Of a DNA stretch of 7,133 nt, positions 1-5,183 are shown piece by piece. Position 1 is the first letter of the stretch. Every line of letters starts with the position of its first letter. The notes under the pieces are model-generated. The model was not told the origin of the DNA, did not search any database, and worked only from the letters and a program-made list of their open reading frames with translations. The stretch spans positions 15,635-22,767 of the forward strand of contig DKDS01000013.1 in assembly GCA_002451855.1 (NCBI GenBank). Direction: 5' to 3'. Made by a program: the position numbers and the translations under genes. Source of the stretch: Ruminococcaceae bacterium UBA6842 (lineage in GTDB: Bacteria; Bacillota; Clostridia; Oscillospirales; Acutalibacteraceae).

Positions 1-1270
1 AAACCGCCACAAGTATACCGAGAAACAGCGCCTGAACGCCCGGTCGGGAGCTTATTTTAACAGGAAAAATAAATTTCAGTAAAGAGCCTAAAAGCGTGCT
101 CTTGGTAAAAATCGCCGCTCCGCTTATCCCCGCGGCATAACAGTAAAAGCCGTAAGCCGCCACAGGGACAATAAGCCATTTTACTATGTTTATAACGGAA
201 AACGGAGTTAATTGCATAAGCGTATCGTAAGAAGCCGCACGGTGTCTTACCGACTCCGCAATGTTAAGGCAGAATTGCCTAAATCCCTTTTGTCCCTTTT
301 TCTTATCTTTATTCCAACGCGTTTTTAAAAAGTGTTTGCCGCAAAAAATATTTATAAAAAGGTAGGGACCTGTTTCGGCAAAGGCAAGCAAATGCCCCTT
401 AGACCAGCGAAGCCGCTGTCTTAAAGCGATTTTAAGGCTTGTGGGCTGTTCGTCGTAGAACTCCGCCGCATCGTTGTAGGTTATTGCGTAACCCTGCGCG
501 ACGGCGTCCGCCGTAAGCGCTCTGTCCTCTGTAAGGGAGGTGTACTTCCAGCCGTCTCTTACAACCTCGCTCGCGAACAGAAAGCCTGTTCCCTGTATGT
601 TCGTAGCAAGCCTTAACACCGAACGGGCGCGGTGGTTAAATCTTATAGATCTCAGCCAGTGCAGCGCATATGTAGAGGCAACCCAGCTTTCGTCGAAATT
701 CTTTGTGTTGCGGTACGAGGTTATTATCTTCTCGCCCGCGTCGAACGAATCGTTCATTCGGGAAATGTAATCGGATTTAAGCAGGTTATCCGCATCGAAA
801 ACAAAATACCCCTCAAACGATTCACGGCCGTAGTCCTCGCCTATTCTGTCAAACAGGAACTGTAAGGCGTAGCCCTTTGTTTTATGCTCGCTGTCAAACC
901 GTTCATAGCAAACAGCGCCTTCCCTGCGTGCAACAGCTGCGGTTTTGTCCGTGCAGTTATCCGCCACCACAAACACAGTCACAAGCTCCGGCGGGTAATC
1001 CTGCTTTTTTATACTGTCAAGCAGGTTGCCGATTACCTTTTCCTCATTTCGTGCGGCAATTACGACAGCATACTTGTGTTGCTTTTTTGCAGGCGGAAAT
1101 TTCCTTGTAAAGAAAAGACCTATTATTTTATAGACTGTTTTGTAAATAAGCATTGCCGAAATCACCGAGCCTATGACTGCGTAAACAGCCTTAAGCTCAG
1201 GATACCAGCCGCCTATTTTATCCGCGGCGTTCGCCGTATACAAAACAGCCGACATTATGTTAAAGCTCAT
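1..1270 (-). CDS. Membrane-bound family 2 glycosyltransferase (processive type), C-terminus cut by window edge
   Basis: Reading the minus strand from ATG at 1270 gives 423 open codons to the window edge with no stop. Residues about 28-53 form a hydrophobic membrane segment. The GT-A catalytic domain follows: IAARNEE (71-77) and VVADNCTDKT (101-110) for nucleotide binding, DADN (159-162) as the metal-binding DxD-type motif, LTEDRAL (246-252) carrying the likely catalytic base Asp, and QRLRW (285-289), the Q(Q/R)xRW signature of processive enzymes such as cellulose, hyaluronan and poly-GlcNAc synthases. A second membrane segment lies at about 357-380 and a third begins near 411. The family transfers sugar from a nucleotide sugar on the cytoplasmic face, often with export of the polymer; the sugar here cannot be told. 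The ATG overlaps the ppa stop (ATGA) and has no clear Shine-Dalgarno of its own, suggesting translational coupling. Family is confident; product is not. Confidence 0.93.
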   Translation of the reverse strand, partial: MSFNIMSAVLYTANAADKIGGWYPELKAVYAVIGSVISAMLIYKTVYKIIGLFFTRKFPPAKKQHKYAVVIAARNEEKVIGNLLDSIKKQDYPPELVTVFVVADNCTDKTAAVARREGAVCYERFDSEHKTKGYALQFLFDRIGEDYGRESFEGYFVFDADNLLKSDYISRMNDSFDAGEKIITSYRNTKNFDESWVASTYALHWLRSIRFNHRARSVLRLATNIQGTGFLFASEVVRDGWKYTSLTEDRALTADAVAQGYAITYNDAAEFYDEQPTSLKIALRQRLRWSKGHLLAFAETGPYLFINIFCGKHFLKTRWNKDKKKGQKGFRQFCLNIAESVRHRAASYDTLMQLTPFSVINIVKWLIVPVAAYGFYCYAAGISGAAIFTKSTLLGSLLKFIFPVKISSRPGVQALFLGILVAV

Positions 1271-1803
1271 TTTTTATCACTGTATTTGCCGTTGTAGCTT
1301 TCAATACAACGGGCTATGATTTTTACGGCCTCTTCCCTGCCGCCTATTTTATCAACCGCCGTTTCCTTACCCTCAAGCTGTTTGTATACCGAGAAAAAGT
1401 GTCTCATCTCGTCAAACAAATGCTTGGGAAGCTCATCCACGCTGTCAAAGCAATTATATGTGGGGTCCTTAAACGGAATGGCAATTATTTTTTCATCGTT
1501 TTTTCCGCCGTCAAGCATTGTAAGCACGCCGATGGGGTAACATTCCACCAATACGAGCGGATCCAAAGGCTCGTTGCACAGCACCAAAACATCAAGCGGA
1601 TCTCCGTCGTCCGCAAGAGTGCGCGGAATAAATCCGTAATTTGCCGGATATTGCATAGAGGTATACAGAATACGGTCCAGTATTATACATCCTGTTTCTT
1701 TATCAAGCTCGTATTTTTTCTTGTCTCCCCTTGTTATTTCGATAACAGAGAGGAAGCTTTCGGGTTTTATGCGCTCGGGTGAAACATCGTGCCAAATATT
1801 CAT
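1267..1803 (-). CDS. ppa: Family I inorganic pyrophosphatase
   Basis: This 178-residue cytoplasmic enzyme hydrolyses pyrophosphate to two phosphates, pulling forward reactions that release PPi, including nucleotide-sugar synthesis. The family I signature is present as DDGDPLDVLVL (65-75), with metal-binding Asp66, Asp68 and Asp71. By comparison with the E. coli enzyme (from memory), other active-site residues are also in place: Glu22, Lys30, Tyr55, Asp98, Asp103, Lys105, Tyr140 and Lys141. Length matches the usual 170-180 residues. The frame stays open upstream to an ATG at 1875, but I chose the ATG at 1803: GGAGG lies 7 bases before it, and the longer version would begin inside the promoter. 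The gene has its own promoter, sits behind the terminator of the lipoprotein gene, and overlaps the following glycosyltransferase by 4 bases. Function is very secure. Confidence 0.97.
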   Translation of the reverse strand: MNIWHDVSPERIKPESFLSVIEITRGDKKKYELDKETGCIILDRILYTSMQYPANYGFIPRTLADDGDPLDVLVLCNEPLDPLVLVECYPIGVLTMLDGGKNDEKIIAIPFKDPTYNCFDSVDELPKHLFDEMRHFFSVYKQLEGKETAVDKIGGREEAVKIIARCIESYNGKYSDKK

Positions 1804-1810
1804 ATTTTTG

Positions 1811-1815
1811 CCTCC
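1811..1815 (-). promoter_or_regulatory. Ribosome binding site of ppa
   Basis: GGAGG on the minus strand, 7 bases before the ATG at 1803. It decides the start of ppa against the in-frame ATG at 1875, which has no such site and lies upstream of the likely transcription start. Confidence 0.9.
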
Positions 1816-1847
1816 GTTACATATTAGTGTTTTTAAGTAACCATTTA

Positions 1848-1875
1848 ATTGTACCATAAACCTGTTGTTTGTCAA
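1848..1875 (-). promoter_or_regulatory. Sigma-A-type promoter of the ppa-glycosyltransferase operon
   Basis: On the minus strand a perfect -35 box TTGACA (1875-1870) is followed after 16 bases by TACAAT (1853-1848), a 5/6 match to TATAAT. Transcription should start near 1841, giving a leader of about 38 bases before the ppa ATG. It lies just after the terminator of the preceding gene, as expected for an independent unit. No operator-like inverted repeat is visible around it, so constitutive expression is plausible (inference). Confidence 0.8.
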
Positions 1876-1916
1876 TAGCCGGCAGAAATTACCTTACATA
1901 CGGCGCAGTTAAAATC

Positions 1917-1966
1917 AAACCGCCCGAAGAACCAAAGAGTGCTCCTTAAAATTCTTCAGACGGTTT
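1917..1966 (-). terminator. Rho-independent terminator after the lipoprotein gene
   Basis: The arms 1966-1952 and 1931-1917 form a 15-bp stem on the minus-strand RNA, with two G-U pairs and no mismatch. The 20-base loop can fold further: 1947-1943 pairs with 1938-1934 around a GCAC tetraloop. A short T run (GATTTT) follows. On the plus strand the two wobble positions become C-A mismatches, so the structure is built for minus-strand transcripts. It begins 24 bases after the lipoprotein stop codon. The T run is short, so termination may be incomplete. Confidence 0.75.
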
Positions 1967-1989
1967 ATTAATTTTGCTTTTACTTGTTT

Positions 1990-2439
1990 TTAAAACAAAG
2001 GTCCGAAATCAGCGGCAGTGTCGCTTGCGACATTTATTCCGCCTGTCGGCTGCGACGCTTTATCCTCCGAACTCTGATCCTTATTATCGGCCGAGCTGCT
2101 GTTGTCGGAAGCGTCTTTGCTGTCAGCCGTGCCGTTATTATCGGCGGTGTCTTTAGAGCTTGTACCTTTATTGTCCGCGGCGCTTTTATTATCGGAAGCG
2201 GATTTATTTTCGGTTTTTGAAGCGGTGTTTTCCCTTGAAGCTTCACTATTGCTTTCTTCCTCGGTAAACTGACTGAAATCGCCGCTGTTTTCCTTTGAGG
2301 TTTCGGTCTCGCTTGCGGAAATACCGCTGCTATTGCTTGTATTATCACTCTTTGCCTGCTTTGACTGCTTACACGCCGAAGTGACTAAGGCAACCGCAAT
2401 TAAAGAGAGAGCTATAAGGATATATTTTTTCTTGTTCAT
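1990..2439 (-). CDS. Small lipoprotein with Ser/Asp/Asn/Lys-rich disordered body, function unknown
   Basis: The 149-residue protein starts with KKK at 3-5 and a hydrophobic stretch at 6-20, followed by VTSAC with the probable lipidated Cys at 23. Thr at -3 is less usual than Leu but fits the looser lipobox pattern. The mature protein would be held at the outer face of the membrane. Residues 24-131 are low complexity, dominated by Ser, Asp, Asn, Lys, Ala, Thr and Glu, with only two aromatics (Phe55, Phe58) and repeated DNK/DNN motifs. The last 16 residues (GGINVASDTAADFGPLF region) are different, with a hydrophobic FGPLF end. No folded domain is visible. AAAGG lies 10 bases before the ATG. A promoter lies upstream and a terminator downstream, so it can be expressed alone, although read-through from GH31 is possible. 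It may be a tether or wall spacer (guess); I do not recognise the family. Confidence 0.85.
   Translation of the reverse strand: MNKKKYILIALSLIAVALVTSACKQSKQAKSDNTSNSSGISASETETSKENSGDFSQFTEEESNSEASRENTASKTENKSASDNKSAADNKGTSSKDTADNNGTADSKDASDNSSSADNKDQSSEDKASQPTGGINVASDTAADFGPLF
2081..2215 (-). repeat. Imperfect short repeats inside the lipoprotein gene
   Basis: The decamer CCGATAATAA on the minus strand (TTATTATCGG on plus) occurs exactly at 2081-2090, 2135-2144 and 2186-2195, with decayed copies near 2168 and 2205. Spacing is 54 and 51 bases, always whole codons, and most copies encode A/S-D-N-K/N. Such in-frame repeats can change number by slippage or recombination without breaking the frame. 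Confidence 0.6.
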
Positions 2440-2484
2440 TATTCTTCAACCTTTCTGTCAGTAAGAAAATAATTTAACGAGAGT

Positions 2485-2490
2485 ATTATA
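2485..2490 (-). promoter_or_regulatory. Candidate -10 box for the lipoprotein gene
   Basis: A perfect TATAAT on the minus strand lies in the 72-base gap between the GH31 stop codon and the lipoprotein ATG. No good -35 box is seen; the best candidate, TTTATT overlapping the end of GH31, is poor and spaced about 15 bases. Start of transcription would be near 2478, giving a leader of about 39 bases. No terminator separates GH31 from this gene. Confidence 0.5.
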
Positions 2491-2511
2491 GAAGACAACT
2501 CTGCTAATAAA

Positions 2512-4959
2512 CTATTTTCCTTCCAAATCAAGCATTTCCTCAATGGCACGCAGCAAGACCTGCTGTTCAGGCTCTGTGCATACGGCAAACAATCTGTTAT
2601 GCACAGGTCTTTTAAGGTATTCCCATATTCGCATCTTCATAGGGTAGCCTATCTGTGAATGAAGTATGATATTGAAAATACGCTTGCGCGCAAAGGAATT
2701 ATCGTAAAGCAGTCCGTCATTACCCATACATATGATTTTAATATCCTTATCGGTTAGGATACCGTTCACCGCAACCGTAACCGTTGCGTGTTCCTCATCA
2801 TATTCAAAATCGGCTTTGCTTTCATTGCCGTTCACCGATATTTTTACACATTCGGGCCTTTTAAAGCCTCTGAATTTCACTGTCCAGCTGCGTTTTTCGG
2901 GTAATATCGTTCTGTCTCCGACAGCGGCGCAAATCCGTAATTCCGCATTACTTCCCCATTTGAATTCAAAATCGGTCTTTGCCCAAACGCCGTCTTCAAA
3001 TCTGCTGTATTCGCCCTCGTCCTCGTACATTGTAAATGTATTGTCGGCTCCCGCGAAGACATACAGCTCCATATCCTCTTTTCTTCCGAGACTGTTTCCG
3101 CCCTCGAACTTTTCCATAGGCACAATAGCGCCCGGCTTCGCAAACACGGGATATTGCTCATATGAGCGGTAAACTTCGGTTTCCTTACCGCCGTTATAAA
3201 CAAATCCGTTAAACGCGTCTATCCATTTACCCTCGGGCAGCCACACTCTTGACTTTGCAAGGAAGGTCTTATCATCAGCCTTTTCGGTTATGGGGCTTAC
3301 AAAAAATTCACTGCCGAACCAATACTGATTTGGGCACCGATATGCCGCGTCCTTCTCGGGATGAGAATAATACATAGGCAAAATCATCGGGGTAAGCTCG
3401 GCATGGTTTCTGTAATTCATAGTGTAGATATACGGGAAAAGCCTATATCTGAATCTAAGCCATTTTTTTGCTGTTTCCGCAAAATACGGATGTAAATTCC
3501 ACGGCTCCTTACCCGCAAATAAATTGTTTGTGGAGTGCAATCTGTTTATCGGGGAAAGAACACCGAGCTGCATCCAGCGAAGCACCATTTCATCGTCTCT
3601 GTATCCGTCGCGGTGTCCGCCTATGTCATGGCTCCACCAGCTGTAACCCGCATTAGACGCATTTGCCGTAAAATAAGGCTGAAAATCCAACGATTCCCAG
3701 CTTACAACCGTATCCCCCGAAAATCCCACGGGATATCTGTGCGAGCCTAAACCGCTGTATCTTGAAAACAGCATCGGCCTTTTACCGTTACGGCTTATAT
3801 CAATAATATGTAAATGATTAAGCAACCAAAGCGGATCCATTTTTTCAAGCGAACTTGCGGGATGCTCCTCATCGTGAATCCACCAATAATCGTTGCCCTG
3901 CTGCCAATCTATCCACCAAAAGTCAACACCGTCCTTTTCATACGGATGGTGTATTACATCAAAGTAATTTTCCATAAAATTCTGACTAAGGCAATCGAAC
4001 TTTACGAGCTTGCGGCTTGCGGGGTCGATTCCGCACGCCTTTGCCATAGCCTCATACATATCCTCATGACAGCCGACACCCTGTGCCGGATGAAGATTAA
4101 GAGATGTTTTAAGATTATGCGCTTTGAGAAATTTCAAAAACGCCTTGTAATCCGGAAAAAGCTTTTTGTTCCAGCTATATCCCGTCCAACCGGGATTATC
4201 TCTCGAATCGTTAATGCGGTTTTCGGAAATATCCTTCGGCTGCGTATGCCAGCCCATATCAATAACAGCTACCGAAAAAGGTATATTTTCCCTTTCAAAC
4301 CGTTCCATAAGCGCGCAATATTCGTCCTGCGTATAATCGTAAAATCTGCTCCACCAATTCCCCAACGCGTAATCGGGCAGAAGCGGAGGCGCGCCCGTCA
4401 GACGGTAATAATCCTTTATACACTCAAGATAGCTGTGGCCGTAGCCAAAGAAATATATATCCTGTCTGCCCTCATTGCCGACGGCAAACCAACCGTCGTC
4501 TGTAAGTAAAAGACTGTCGCTGTCATCTACAACGGTATAACCGTTGCGTGAGCAAACCCCGTCGTCCAACGGAATTTCGCCGTTTGCCAAATCAAGCGTC
4601 TGAGCCGTACCCTTAAGCTGGTCGGCATTTTCACCGAACCGCCAGACGCTTGCGGGAAAGCCTTTTAAGGCAATACTGAGTGTTTCATTACCGAATTTCG
4701 TTTCTTCGGTATATTCAACGGCAAGGTCTGATGTTTCAATTCTTAAAACACCGTTTTTTCTTGTGACGGAAAAGGTGTTTTTTTCGAAATCACGGTAAAA
4801 AAACCTTTGAGACGCCCTGTCTTCAAATACACCGTTATCCGAATATTCCATTCTTATCATTTTCGGGGTAAGCACGGTAAAACGGTAATTCTTACCGCAG
4901 ACCGTATTTTCCGTTAGGGCTTTGCCCCTTGTTTGCCACTTAAATCGTCCTTTTCCCAT
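2512..4959 (-). CDS. Glycoside hydrolase family 31 enzyme (alpha-glycosidase), cytoplasmic
   Basis: An 815-residue retaining alpha-glycosidase; the exact sugar is not predictable. The N-terminal beta-sandwich (about 15-185) carries the GH31 landmark near FGENADQLKGTAQTLD (108-123). The (beta/alpha)8 barrel begins near PLLPDYALGNWWSR (192-205). The nucleophile is Asp351 in WWIDWQQG and the acid/base is Asp416 in GFSGD, followed by SHDIGGH (443-449). A DUF5110-like beta domain (about 628-665) and a helical tail (about 755-815) complete it. WIDWQQG in place of the classical W-x-D-M-N-E, together with SRYSGLGSHRYP (399-410), marks a distinct GH31 subgroup that I recall from several bacteria. No signal peptide or membrane segment is seen, so it should act inside the cell on imported oligosaccharides. 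I chose ATG at 4959 because AGGA lies 8 bases upstream; an in-frame ATG at 4968 abuts the same AGG and would add three residues. Family is very secure. Confidence 0.95.
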   Translation of the reverse strand: MGKGRFKWQTRGKALTENTVCGKNYRFTVLTPKMIRMEYSDNGVFEDRASQRFFYRDFEKNTFSVTRKNGVLRIETSDLAVEYTEETKFGNETLSIALKGFPASVWRFGENADQLKGTAQTLDLANGEIPLDDGVCSRNGYTVVDDSDSLLLTDDGWFAVGNEGRQDIYFFGYGHSYLECIKDYYRLTGAPPLLPDYALGNWWSRFYDYTQDEYCALMERFERENIPFSVAVIDMGWHTQPKDISENRINDSRDNPGWTGYSWNKKLFPDYKAFLKFLKAHNLKTSLNLHPAQGVGCHEDMYEAMAKACGIDPASRKLVKFDCLSQNFMENYFDVIHHPYEKDGVDFWWIDWQQGNDYWWIHDEEHPASSLEKMDPLWLLNHLHIIDISRNGKRPMLFSRYSGLGSHRYPVGFSGDTVVSWESLDFQPYFTANASNAGYSWWSHDIGGHRDGYRDDEMVLRWMQLGVLSPINRLHSTNNLFAGKEPWNLHPYFAETAKKWLRFRYRLFPYIYTMNYRNHAELTPMILPMYYSHPEKDAAYRCPNQYWFGSEFFVSPITEKADDKTFLAKSRVWLPEGKWIDAFNGFVYNGGKETEVYRSYEQYPVFAKPGAIVPMEKFEGGNSLGRKEDMELYVFAGADNTFTMYEDEGEYSRFEDGVWAKTDFEFKWGSNAELRICAAVGDRTILPEKRSWTVKFRGFKRPECVKISVNGNESKADFEYDEEHATVTVAVNGILTDKDIKIICMGNDGLLYDNSFARKRIFNIILHSQIGYPMKMRIWEYLKRPVHNRLFAVCTEPEQQVLLRAIEEMLDLEGK

Positions 4960-4971
4960 AAAATCCATCCT

Positions 4972-5129
4972 GTATTGGCAAGCGATAATAATCCGAACCC
5001 GTTTTTAAGCAATAGATTTTTCGCATAGCCATATTAAAATATTCGTTAATTGCCGCCTTGCGATAACGACAAACCCAAAATGCCGAAATCACTCTGTTTC
5101 AGGCGGGTTCAAACCTGTCGGCATCATTT
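4972..5129. other. Gene-free leader between the repeat protein and GH31
   Basis: Together with the hairpin at 5130-5183 this gap separates two large genes. Apart from the promoter candidate, it holds a possible imperfect hairpin on the minus strand: ATGCCGA (5124-5118) can pair with TCGGCAT (5086-5080), with an inner CAGG/CCTG pairing (5117-5114 with 5103-5100) and a large asymmetric internal loop, followed by TTTT. It could help terminate the upstream transcript or shape the GH31 leader. No small ORF with a ribosome binding site and no RNA gene is recognised. Confidence 0.4.
4985..5012 (-). promoter_or_regulatory. Weak promoter candidate for the GH31 gene
   Basis: Minus strand TTGCTT (5012-5007) and TATTAT (4990-4985) are separated by 16 bases. 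The -10 matches 5/6 but the -35 only 3/6. Transcription from here would start near 4978, leaving a leader of roughly 20 bases that still contains the AGGA at 4971-4968. A small AT-rich inverted repeat (5031-5042, arms ATATT/AATAT) lies just upstream and could be an UP element or binding site. No match to a catabolite-repression (cre) site is seen. Confidence 0.35.
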
Positions 5130-5183
5130 AAAGCATTTGTCCGGCCGCACCGCATCACAGCACAGCCGGACAGTTAATGCTTT
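5130..5183 (-). terminator. Long hairpin at the end of the repeat-protein gene
   Basis: Minus-strand AAAGCATT (5183-5176, slightly overlapping the stop codon) pairs with AATGCTTT (5137-5130), and TGTCCGGC (5172-5165) with GCCGGACA (5145-5138). This gives two stacked 8-bp helices with one 3-base bulge (5175-5173) and a 19-base loop. It is GC-rich in the upper part and starts at the stop codon, as expected for a terminator, but the bases after it on the minus strand (AAATGATG) are not a T run. It may instead protect the 3' end or need the second hairpin at 5080-5124. The T-rich flank (TTTTATTTT) lies on the plus-strand side, where no gene would use it. Confidence 0.6.

Noticed and set aside
884..1297. 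A 137-codon plus-strand open frame
   Set aside because: It is antisense to the glycosyltransferase N-terminal and GT-A region, which has clear family motifs; no protein family features are seen in the plus-strand reading.
1804..1875. A longer start for ppa at 1875
   Set aside because: It would start within the -35 box of the ppa promoter and upstream of the expected transcript start, and family alignment begins near the ATG at 1803, which has GGAGG in front.
1984..2220. A plus-strand frame with hydrophobic Ile/Val/Gly-rich sequence that looks like a membrane peptide
   Set aside because: It is the reverse reading of the lipoprotein's repeated Asp-Asn-Lys codons; the minus strand has signal peptide, ribosome binding site, promoter and terminator.
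3705..3950. Possible loss of catalytic residues in GH31 because the classical D-M-N-E motif is missing
   Set aside because: The nucleophile Asp351 is present in WIDWQQG and the acid/base Asp416 in FSGD, so the enzyme is expected to be active.
3814..4509. A 231-codon open frame on the plus strand
   Set aside because: It lies wholly antisense to the conserved catalytic barrel of GH31, has no recognisable domain, and its composition is that of a reversed coding strand.
5100..5124. A tRNA T-arm-like GGTTTGAACC in the spacer
   Set aside because: The bases around the loop do not form a 5-bp T stem on either strand, and no acceptor or anticodon arm is found nearby.
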